Below are positions 30,262-38,209 of a stretch of DNA of 38,209 nt, one piece after another. The first letter of the stretch is position 1; the number at the start of each line of letters is the position of its first letter. Source of the stretch: Acanthamoeba lenticulata (lineage: Eukaryota; Discosea; Longamoebia; Acanthamoebidae); contig NAVB01000955.1 of NCBI GenBank assembly GCA_002179805.1, forward strand, positions 1 to 38,209, written 5' to 3'. The position numbers and the translations under genes were made by a program. The notes under the pieces are model-generated. The model was given only the letters and a program-made list of their open reading frames with translations. It ran no database searches and was not told the DNA's origin.

Positions 30262-33238
30262 ATGCTTGAACGTCTGTCGCTCACCAACAATGCCGCCCGC
30301 TTCCCTCAAAAATGGTACGTCCACTGGTCCAGTCCGCATTTCGTCGCCATTTGCCCGTTGGCGGATGCAGATCGCGCTCCCAGTCGTCGTCTTACGCCGC
30401 GGCTTCATGGGTCATGGCGCGCGTTTGTCGGCGTGTTTGTGTGACGGTGAAAAAGCTCGATCCAGCTGAAGCTGGCCGTCAATCGGCTGCGGTTGCACCG
30501 CACAAAAAAGCTGGAGGAGGGCAACCGCCACAAGAAGGAGATCGCCGACCTGCTCCGCGACGACAAGGAACAAATGGCGCGCGTCAAGGTCATTGTTCTT
30601 CTTCTTCTTCTTCTTCTTGTCCTTGTTCTTTGTTCTCCAAAAGGTCGTCATGCCTGACATTGTCACGCATGTCTTCGCAGACGGTGTCGGTCATCTTCGA
30701 GGACTACATGATCGAGGCCCTCAACATGATCGAGGTCTACTGCGAGACCATCATCTCCCGCGCCCAGCTCCTCTCCGCCCAAAAGTGCGTCGTCCTTTTC
30801 CTGTCTGTCATCCTCCTCAAACGGGCCAAGCCTGACGCCTTCACCATCCTCATGAAGGTCGTGCCCGTCGGAGCTGCGGGACGCCGTGAGCAACCTGATG
30901 TACTGCGCGCCCTACCTCAACATGGAGGAGCTCACCAAGGTCCGTGCTGATGATGAGGACGATGATGATGTATACATGTATGCATGTATGTATGTATGCA
31001 TGTTGGAGAGCTGACGTGGGCGCACACGCACAGCTGCGCAAGGCGTTCATCAAGCGGTACGGGAAGGACTTCCCGATCGACTGCGAGCGCAACGGCTGCA
31101 TCAACGAGAAGCTCGTGGCCCGGCTCCAGCACAACCCGCCCGACGAGGCCCTCATCAACTACTACCTCTCCGCCATCGCCAAGAAGCACAACATCGACTG
31201 GGAAGTGCCCGTACGCGTCGCCCAAAAAATTCAATCCATTTTTCTTTCATTTGTTATTCATTTATTATCTATTCTATTATTTATTTATTATTTAAAATAT
31301 ATTTATATTTTTGCTGGCGCAGGTGGGCATGCTCCCGACGTCGATGCTCACGCCGCAGCCCGCGGCCCCGGGCCAGCCCCAGTTCCCGGCCTTCAACTAC
31401 CCATCCATGGGCGGGTCCCAGCCGCAGCCCCAGTCCCCGCCCGCCGCGCACTACCAGCAGACCGGGACCTCGTCGCCGCCGCCGACCATGTTCCAGCAGC
31501 CGCAGGTGCAGCAGCAGCCGCAGCCGCAGCTCGCCGGACCCTCGGCCGTGTTCTACGCCGGTGGGCCGGGCGGCCAGTTCCCGGCCTCGCCCGCTGCTTT
31601 CCCGTCGACACAATTCCCGACGGGGCACGGCCAGCCCTCGCCCACCATGTCGACGACGCGGCCCGGCAGCGACCTCGGCGAGGAGGACGAGGCGGACGAC
31701 CTCGAGGCCCGCTTCCGCGCACTGCAGGGCCCGTCGGGCGGCGGCGCCGTCGTGCAGAGCTCGCGGCCGATGCCCGACTTTTTGGACGAGCTCGACTCCA
31801 TGTGGAAGCAGTCGGCCTCGGAGGCCCGCGTGGTCGGGCCCGCGCTCGCCCGCGTCGACGCCGCGCTGGCCCAGATCGACGCCGCGGCCCGTGCCGTCGG
31901 CGCCGGCCAGCCGTTGCCCGTCGACGCCACCCGCAGGCCCGGCGAGTCGAGCGACGCCGCGCTGGCGGCCGCCGTCGAGGCCCTGCGCCAGGCCACGTCG
32001 AGCCTGTCGGCCGAGGCTGCCAACGGCCGGCCCATTGGCGAGCGCGCATCGGCGCTGGCCGACGCCCTCACCCAGCTGGCCGACCTGACCGTGGCCGCCG
32101 CCGCCCAGTTGCCTGGCGAGGCACAGGCGTCGGCCCTGCGCGCCGTGCGCGCGTCGCTCGAGTCCGGCCGCGCGCTGGTATCAGCAGCCGAGGCCACCGG
32201 CGCGGCCCCTCACGACCCGAGCCTGCGCGAGCGGCTGGGCCAGGCCTCGGCCGGCGTGGCCGCCGCCGTCAAGTCTCTCTTTGCCATCCACCAGCAGTCC
32301 CGGCAGCAGGCTCAGCAGCCGCCAGCGCAGCACGCGGCCGCGGCCACGGCGCAGCCGTCCGCCGACGAAGTGGCGCGAGCAGAGATCATGCGGTCGGCGC
32401 AGGCGCTCGTGGCCGCCGCGAAGCAGATGCACGAGAGCGCGACCAGCGGCGGCGCGGCTGCGGCGGCGCGCCGGCCGGCGACTGCCGGTGGTGCCGGCGG
32501 GTGGGAGGACCTGGCCTACGACCTGGCCGGCCTGCCGGCGGGCCTCCTGCCGCCGGCGCAGCACATCGCCGGCGCCGCGGGCGCGCTGCTCACGGCCGCC
32601 GCCGAATGCCAGGCGGAGCGGGTCAAGGCCCTCGGCGCCGGTGGGCCGCACTATCACGCCGACCCGGCTTGGACCAACGGCCTCGTCTCGGCCAGCCGCG
32701 CGGTCACGTCGGCCACCTTCCATGCGCTCCGGCTCGCCGTTGCTGTGGGCCGCGGGGAGGCCGACCAGCAGAGCCTGCAGGCGGCCCTGCACGCGGCGGC
32801 GGCCGCCAGCGCGCAGCTCGTGGCGGCCTCGCGCGCCAAAGCCGACCCGGCGAGCCGGTCGCTCCAGGCGCTGCTCGACGCCTCGCAGAGCCTGGGTCAG
32901 GCCACGGCGCGCCTCACCGAGGCGGCCACGTCCCTCCGTCCTCCCTCCGCGCCGTCGACGCCCAGTCCGCACGGCCAGCCCGCGGCCACGCTCACCCAGA
33001 CCCAGGCCGAGGAGATCGAGCAGCGCGTATGTCCTCTTTTTCTAATTATTATCATTATTATCATTATTATTACTTTTATTTTATGTAATGAAATAGAGGT
33101 GGTCTTGATTTGTGTAATTAATTTATGTATTTTTTCGTGTAATTGTGTGGGCAGGCGCGCATTCTCCGGCTGGAGGCGGAGCTGGAGAAGGCGCGTGGCG
33201 ATCTGCACGGCATGCGCAAGCAACGCTACGGTTCCTGA
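30262..33238 (+). CDS. IST1-domain / THATCH (I/LWEQ, talin-type actin-binding) fusion protein
   Basis: Seven exons: 30262-30314, 30456-30588, 30681-30784, 30858-30939, 31034-31210, 31323-33026 and 33155-33238; 778 residues. Residues 1-183 are an IST1 (ESCRT-III-like) domain: IQLKLAVNRLRLHRTKKLEE, HKKEIADLLRDDKEQMARVK, FEDYMIEALNMIEVYCETII, ELRDAVSNLMYCAPYLNMEE, and KRYGKDFPIDCERNGCINEK with VARLQHNPPDEALINYYLSA. Residues about 184-300 are a Pro/Gln-rich linker. An acidic DDLEARFRALQG and PDFLDELDSMW segment and Ala-rich helices follow. Residues about 538-778 are a talin/HIP1R/Sla2 actin-tethering module: IMRSAQALVAAAKQMHESA, HYHADPAWTNGLVSASRAVT, AAASAQLVAASRAKADPASR and SLGQATARLTEAATS. It ends in the dimerisation helix (LRLEAELEKARGDLHGMRKQ, RYGS), like talin's last helix. 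Linker and module lie in one 1,704-bp exon, and every junction keeps phase. IST1 regulates Vps4 and membrane scission; THATCH binds F-actin. The joint role is inferred. Confidence 0.9.
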
Positions 33239-33687
33239 GCCAGGAGTCTCCCCGCGCAATGGCGCGTGCGGCCGCAAAGTTGTTGTACAGATGGGGGAGG
33301 GGGATGATGGGATCAACCCACCTGGTGGGGCCGGTGTCCTGCTTTCTCAAAAAGGCCAATCGTTTCTGCTTTGCATCTTCGTGTGATATAGTTCGCTGAG
33401 AACGAAAGGGGTGCATGACCTCTTCTCTGAATCTGCTGGTTGTCGTGGTCAAGCAGATGCGGTGTGGGTCACAATCATCGATCCTCGGGTTGGCGAGGAA
33501 AGCAAACATTTCCAAATAAGCGTTGGGAAACTAATCCTTTTCTCTCCTTTGTTTCGCGTCAACCGGAGTGTCGTTACCTACGAGCTGCGTTTTGGTCTTC
33601 CGTCGAAAAAAGATCAAAAACTCGGTCCATGGAACCGGGGTATTTACCAAGTCGCGTCCTCCGCAGTCTCAGCATTGGAAAGGAGAC
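33239..33687. other. tail-to-tail intergenic region, IST1-THATCH / BRCC36
   Basis: This 449-bp gap lies between two convergent genes and holds both 3' UTRs. Overlapping open frames on both strands show no family resemblance and no splice structure. No clear AATAAA or repeat was seen. Confidence 0.5.
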
Positions 33688-35023
33688 CTACTCCCGCATG
33701 ACGCTGTCCTGTATCTTGAGTGCCAGCAGCTTTGCCTTTTCCGCACGAAGTTCCTCGATCTGCCACAAAAGAAAAAAAGAGATATATTTGGCCATAGGAA
33801 CGAAGGACGAAAGGTAAATCAAAAGAAAAAGCAAAACTAAATCAAACAATTTTCGAAAATAATAATAATAATAATTTCTTACCCGTCGCTTGTTCTGTTC
33901 TCGGCGGTCGCGAAGAAGTCGCAAGAGCGGCTGTGTGCCGTACTCGAGCAGCCGCGCCACCGACTTCTGGTGAACCGCTCCGCCAAAGATCTCCATCAAC
34001 GGATGCACGCGGCCCCTGCGCCCCACGGTCGCGGCACCACGTCGTGAGCCATCCCTGCGCCCTCTGCTGGCCGGCTGCTGGCGAAGCGGGAGGCGTTGGT
34101 ACCCGGGCGGGGCGGCGATGGCGTCCTGGTAGGAGGCGCGGTCCTCCTGGCTGATGATCTGCTGGAGCTCGACCAGCTTGACGAGCGTGTTGGGCGCCGT
34201 GGCGTCGGGCGGGACGACGGTCAGCGGCACGTTGATCTGCTCGTAGTTGGAGGCGACGTCGAGCGACTGGAAGGCGATCACCTGAATTCGCCCGTTCTGG
34301 TGTGTTTGTTGTTGGCGCCCACAACGTCGTGAACTCAGTTGCCAAGTATATGAATTTTATTTATTTTAAATAGTTGAAAAGAAAAAGAAAAGAAAAAAGT
34401 ACCAGCTCGGCGTCTGTGTTGAAGCAGGAGAAGATGAGCCCGATGAAGCCGCTGTCCATCATTTGGTAGAGGCCCTGTGTTCGCACGTCCACGTGCGATG
34501 GGTGGACGGTGATGTGCGGGTGCGAGTGGTACCAGCCCACCACGCGCACCTGCTTGCCCAGCTGCGTCGACAGACGCTATACACACACGAGCACACGACG
34601 CGGTTGGTTGACGTGCGGCCACCTCTTGCGCCGAACAGCAGGGCAAGGCGGGCGGCTGCACCTCTGCCTCGGCGGTGGCGGCGGTGAGTTGTGCGGGTTC
34701 GATCTCCACGCGGTCCTTCCGCTTGTCTGACCTGCAGCCGACCACCGTGTTGCATAAATAAAGAAATGGTAATAAATAAATGTAAAACGAACCTCGTCAG
34801 CACGGAAACGTGAGAAATGAACGCAATGGCACCACGGGGTGATCGCTGCCAGGCAAAAGGGGGTTAGATTTGAGAGAATGGGCGATTCGTAGCACGTGAT
34901 CTGGTGCACCTTGACGTCACCGAGGAGAAGCCCCATGATCTCCTCTTTTTCTGTGGTGAGTGCATGAGAAAGGCACACGAGGAAGGCCTCTGTACTTATG
35001 AACACAGCGCGCAAGCCGCTCAT
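33688..35023 (-). CDS. BRCC3: BRCC36 (BRCC3) JAMM/MPN+ K63-specific deubiquitinase
   Basis: Seven exons: 35023-34910, 34845-34793, 34731-34662, 34561-34403, 34296-34103, 34015-33883 and 33759-33688; 264 residues. BRCC36 is a zinc metalloprotease that cuts K63-linked ubiquitin chains, in BRISC (cytosol) or with BRCA1-A-type partners (nucleus). The sequence starts MSGLRAVFISTEAFLVCLSH and contains the catalytic Glu region EKEEIMGLLLGD. IAFISHVSVLTRSDKRKDRV and EIEPAQLTAATAEAE follow. The full JAMM motif is GWYHSHPHITVHPSHVD (His, His, Ser, Asp all present), then QGLYQMMDSGFIGLIFSCF. The C-terminal helices LMEIFGGAVHQKSVARLLEY, RREQNKRR and IEELRAEKAKLL match the coiled coil that pairs with an Abraxas/KIAA0157-type pseudo-DUB. 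The 87-bp intron 34016-34102 is in frame and could be retained. The ATG at 35023 matches the N-terminus of the animal protein. Confidence 0.95.
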
Positions 35024-35350
35024 CGATTTTGTTGTTTCGTTTTCAATGTGAATTACGCAAACGAAAAAGCAATAAGAAATGAAGAATACAAAATATTTTG
35101 ACCAAATTCGAAAGGGAAAATTGTTCAAACTAGTGAAACATTTCCGTGCACGTGCCCATCGCTAGATCCTGGCGATTTCATACGGGTTTCTGCGTTGGAC
35201 AAAATATGTTTGCCCGGCAGAAAAGGAGATAAAAAAGAGCAAAGCGATTGGTTGGATTGTTTACATGGCTATGTACAAAGAGAAAGTCGCTACGCGAAGG
35301 TAGGGGGGGAGAAGGACAAGCGGTTTTCTGAATCTATTGGTTTTTGGGGC
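35024..35350 (-). promoter_or_regulatory. upstream region of BRCC36 / 3' UTR of the small orphan gene
   Basis: This 327-bp gap lies between two minus-strand genes. The part next to BRCC36 is AT-rich (about 35040-35130, including AAATATTTTGACC) and is the probable promoter. No TATA box or poly(A) signal could be assigned with confidence. Confidence 0.4.
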
Positions 35351-35737
35351 TCACCGAAGAGCCTTGCAGGGCTGCTGGGGACTGTTCTCGACGGCCGAGC
35401 ACTTCATGCCGTCAAGGTCCATGTCCGCCACAGCAGAGGTGGAGTTGATGAGTCGGGAAGCCCAGTCCTCGAAGTAGAACGGTTTGCTCTCGTCCATTGG
35501 AGATGGCGACGTGGCCGGCAGCTTGTAGTGGGGCAGCCCTCGAGAGAAGTCAAAGTCGTCGAGGGACAGCGAAAGCGACTCCATGCCTAAAGCTACTTCG
35601 TCCATGAAGGTGCCGCTACTTGATTCGGATTCGTCGTGCTGGTAGTATGCCGCCAGTTCGTGGTGCCCGTACCCGTAGGTGCCGAATAGGCCAACGTGAA
35701 GCTCTTTCCCTAACCGCTCGATGTCTGCGTAGGCCAT
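35351..35737 (-). CDS. small uncharacterised acidic protein, 128 residues
   Basis: This is a single open exon from ATG at 35737 to TGA at 35351. I do not recognise it. The N-terminus is MAYADIERLGKELHVGLFGT with a Gly/Tyr/His patch (YGYGHHELAAYY). The middle is acidic and Ser-rich (HDESESSSGTFMDEV, LSLSLDDFDFSRG). A possible interaction motif is FYFEDWASRLINSTS. A TATAAAA box on the minus strand (36063-36069) lies 326 bp upstream. A possible 5' UTR intron (donor GTGAGC after CTCCC, acceptor GGCATAG just before the ATG) would fit a spliced leader region. The stop overlaps a good donor (CTTCG|GTGAGC at about 35353), so the gene may instead continue in another exon that I could not find. Confidence 0.6.
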   Translation of the reverse strand: MAYADIERLGKELHVGLFGTYGYGHHELAAYYQHDESESSSGTFMDEVALGMESLSLSLDDFDFSRGLPHYKLPATSPSPMDESKPFYFEDWASRLINSTSAVADMDLDGMKCSAVENSPQQPCKALR

Positions 35738-36558
35738 GAAGGACCTCTATGCCGTATTCTCTCGGGAGTGGACCACGCGAAAAAGCGGAGGAGGATAGCC
35801 GGCTGCGGGCGAGCTGTAAACGAGGAAGCGCAGAAGGGCCAAGAGCAAGCACGAGGAAAGAGAGGGAACGTGCAGCGGGCACGTCTACAATGCGCAGGGA
35901 AGGTTTTTGCTCACGGGAGCTGTAGGCAAGCAGGCGCGTGCTGCAACAATGGGGCAGGTGGTCGAGGACAAGCTGAGTGAATGGTGTGCTCGACCCTACG
36001 CGAGGAGGGAGTTGTGCTAGGTTGGTGGTGCGGGCCTGCGACTGTGGCCGGAGGAAGACAAATTTTATACCGGGCGGGGGAGCGTGCCCGAAGAAGGTCA
36101 CAGGTGGTGCGCTTACGTTTCCTGTTTTCTGGGACTCCCGCAACGACGACACATGGTTAGGAGAAATCTGCCGATCAACGGCTACCTTAACGCAGCGCGT
36201 GTCCACGTGGCCCGCTGCCAAAAACGACCGCGGTGCCTGTTGGGGGAGCTTCGCTGTAAACCGGGCTGGAAAAAGATCCCCTCCTTGTGATGAGCGTCAT
36301 TGGCTCTCAGCTCCGATGGTTGCTTAGGCGCGCGTTTCTACGCCTGGCACGCCGTCAAGACTGGCCAGAACTTCCCGCGTATTTAAGTGTCGACGATTGT
36401 GTCAGAACTCCTACGGCCAATAGCCCGCAAAACCGTTGGGCCGTACGAGGAGAAGAAGAGAAAAAGGGATCGGTGGGGGGAGCAATCGCCAACGTGGCAC
36501 AAGAAAAGCGTTCCGCGCCTTTCGCGCTACATCATCACCGTCACAGGTGGGGGTCCGG
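35738..36558. other. 821-bp intergenic region
   Basis: This region lies between the 128-residue gene and the 3' end of the talin-like gene, both on minus. Apart from the TATA box, it holds a second AT motif (TATTTAAG, 36380-36387) in GC-rich sequence. Open frames on both strands (for example 35977-36327 plus and 35616-36221 minus) show no recognisable residues or splice structure. No RNA gene was seen. Confidence 0.5.
36063..36069 (-). promoter_or_regulatory. TATA box (TATAAAA) upstream of the small orphan gene
   Basis: The minus strand reads GGTATAAAATTTG in otherwise GC-rich sequence, and it is the clearest TATA box in the window. It would place transcription start near 36035 and give a 5' UTR of about 300 nt before the 35737 ATG. 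The assignment is by motif and orientation only. Confidence 0.5.
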
Positions 36559-38209
36559 CTAGTGCTGGCGGTTGTTGTTGTCCTGCAGCACGTCGACCAG
36601 CGCGAGGTCGCGCAACTTCTGCAGGTGGCTGGTGACGAGCCGCAGCTTGTCGTTGAGCTTCTCGACTTCTTGCCGTAGGCGGCTGTTTTCGTCGGCCATG
36701 CTCACGACCTTCCGCTTGAGCTGCTCGGCTGCCTCTTCCTGCTCCCGTCGCCACTGTGTTTCTTCCTCGTGTTTTTCGAAGCGTCGTCGCAACTCGTCAT
36801 TTTCGTCCCGTAGCTTCTTGTTGTCCACCTCAAGCTTCGTTATCCTGTGAAACCACGCACGGTGGCCCACCAGCCGAAAAATTAGTTGGTTCCCCTCGAG
36901 GGCAAGGAATGACCAATTCCTGTGCGCTGTCGATCAGGTGGGCCCGGTCAACGCGGTCGCGAGACAGCTCTTCGCATCGCGCATGCCGTACCGGAGGAGG
37001 AGCCTGCTTTCCTCCTTGTCGATGGAGCCTGAGCGGTTACCGCCGGTCGACGGCATGCCAGTCGACTTTCCCGAAGAAGCGCTGGCGTGCTGCTGCCCTG
37101 AGTCCTTGCCGACATTTCCGCCGATGCGGCCGCCAGCCGAGGTGCTCGGTGCTCCGGCAACGTCTTCCACGTCGCGACCCTCTTTCTTTCCCTCTTCTTC
37201 CTCTTCCTCCTCCTCCTCCTCGGTACAACCGGTTGTCGTGACCGTCGACGAGGTCACCACATCAGCCGACGCCTCGGCGTGCTCGTCGAGCGCGCGCAGG
37301 TCCAGCTGCCTCCCGATCTTCAGCCGCAACGTCACCGCCCGTGACATGGCCCTGTCGTTGTTGTTGACCAGCAGTGTCGACAACAAAGTACAGCCTCTCA
37401 TGAGAGGCGCTACACGGGAAAATAGTGTCGTTCTAGGTGGGGCGAGACGTACCGGGCACGAAGGAGGACGTCCATGCCCTGCGTGCTGTCCGTGATCGTC
37501 TTCTTCCGTTTGTTGGTGCCTTCTGTGCTGCTGGTCAGGGACGTGTTGCCCCCGATGCCGCTCCCGCCCTCGGGCCTTCGCCAGGCGCCGCCCAGTCCGC
37601 CGCCGCCGGCTCGTGATGTTGATGGTGATGAGGCCAGCGAGGGCGAAGATGATGCTGATGCTGATGATGAAGAAGGCGACGAGGAGAGGATCGTTAAAGG
37701 TGGAGAGGACGAGAACGCCGGCGGCATGGTGGCCAGCGGGGCCGTCGCCGCCGCTGGCAGCGGCGGGCTCGGGAGACGGAGCTCCACGGTGAAGGCCGGG
37801 CCCTTGGCCAGGGTGATGGCACGCGAGATCTCGCCCGCGAGGGCCTTCACCACCACCAGCGCCGCCTCCATGTTCGTCGTGTCTCCTGTTGTTGTTGTCG
37901 TCCCCGCGCGATCATGCTCGTCATGTGTAAGAGAACAAAGTTAGCAACGACGAGTAGCGGGGAAGGCTGTGCCTGGGTTGAAGTGGGCCACTTTGACCGC
38001 CTCGATGAGTTTGGGCGAGGTGGTCTTGATCTGGTTGGCCACATGCAGCAACTCGTCCCGATGCTTGGGGCTCGTCTCTGCGTACTGGAGTAGCAACGCC
38101 TCGACCGAGATGAGCCCCAAAAAGAAGATGAAAAAAAAAAAAAAAGAGAGAGAAGAGAGGAAGGTGAGTTGACGTACACGATAGGCGATGTCACTCAGCG
38201 CCTTGACGA
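36559..38209 (-). CDS. talin-like helical-bundle protein with C-terminal coiled coil (5' end outside window)
   Basis: The 5' part is missing. Supported exons are >38209-38178, 38099-37973, 37885-37453 and one starting near 37351. Further coding follows to about 36930, with a last exon of about 36848-36559 (stop). The first exons give a talin/alpha-catenin-like bundle: ALLLQYAETSPKHRDELLHV, ANQIKTTSPKLIEAVKVAHF, NPGDTTNMEAALVVVKALAG and EISRAITLAKGP. This resembles talin-rod stretches of the form ...AETSPLLVKATK...SPGD. A long Ser/Pro/Gly-rich linker follows. MSRAVTLRLKIGRQLDLRAL comes next, then an acidic Glu run and ELSRDRVDRAHLIDSAQ. The end is a long coiled coil (KLEVDNKKLRDENDELRRRF to EKLNDKLRLVTSHLQKLRDL). 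The 38099-37973 exon ends in a GC donor (CAG|GCACAG). Junctions between 36850 and 37300 could not be fixed. The protein is probably cytoskeletal; I cannot name an orthologue. Confidence 0.62.

Noticed and set aside
30944..33088. 714-codon plus-strand open frame overlapping the IST1-THATCH gene in another frame
   Set aside because: It is a Pro/Arg/Gly-rich shadow caused by the extreme GC bias of exon 6. Its start lies in an intron and it lacks any domain, while the overlapping frame encodes a recognisable talin module.
35977..36327. 116-codon plus-strand open frame (and 35616-36221 on minus) in the 821-bp gap
   Set aside because: Both have random composition with many Arg/Cys/Trp. Neither has a family match or splice partners, and the minus one overlaps the promoter and leader of the small gene.

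Overview
The window is nuclear DNA from a GC-rich, intron-rich protist. It looks like an Acanthamoeba-type amoebozoan. Nearly every gene is cut by short introns (mostly 28-150 bp) that usually begin GTACGT, GTACGG, GTGCG or GTCCG and end in AG. Gene density is high, with 16 genes in 38 kb on both strands. The contents include large hybrid histidine kinases, MORN, hemerythrin and talin-like proteins next to standard eukaryotic genes (DCP2, an Spt7-like SAGA subunit, BRCC36, malonyl-CoA decarboxylase, a mitochondrial J-protein). The species call is inference from gene structure and content. No tRNA, rRNA, transposon or CRISPR array was seen.

Layout, left to right: 55-1265 (+) 3' end of a HEAT-like gene; 1347-2873 (-) mRNA-decapping enzyme DCP2; 2955-5433 (-) secreted, probably GPI-anchored DUF4874/DUF4832 protein; 5607-6401 (-) hotdog thioesterase; 7078-8702 (+) 14-repeat MORN protein; 9158-10193 (+) hemerythrin HHE protein; 10371-11428 (-) orphan protein; 11824-13444 (-) mitochondrial J-protein with a long charged tail; 13656-15747 (-) WD40-like protein; 16145-24029 (-) a 26-exon, about 1,934-residue double hybrid histidine kinase; 24335-26590 (+) malonyl-CoA decarboxylase; 26673-30120 (-) Spt7-like bromodomain/histone-fold protein; 30262-33238 (+) an IST1 (ESCRT-III-like) domain fused to a talin/HIP1R-type actin-binding THATCH (I/LWEQ) module; 33688-35023 (-) BRCC36 JAMM deubiquitinase; 35351-35737 (-) small orphan protein; 36559-38209 (-) 3' part of a talin-like helical-bundle/coiled-coil protein.

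The genes are not an operon, and most are functionally unrelated neighbours. The two most notable items are the IST1-THATCH fusion, which would physically join ESCRT-III regulation to F-actin, and the tandem kinase, which carries two complete sensor / HisKA / HATPase / receiver modules in one chain. A talin-like bundle protein lies about 3 kb from the fusion gene. At least eight introns appear to use a GC donor, mostly AG|GCACGY, which is a high share for one window.

Exon coordinates were built by hand. Each junction was required to keep codon phase, and junctions were checked against family alignments known from memory where possible. Reading-frame phase closes exactly for all models from DCP2 to BRCC36. 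The HEAT-like gene, the 5' end of the 10371-11428 gene and the middle of the last gene remain uncertain.
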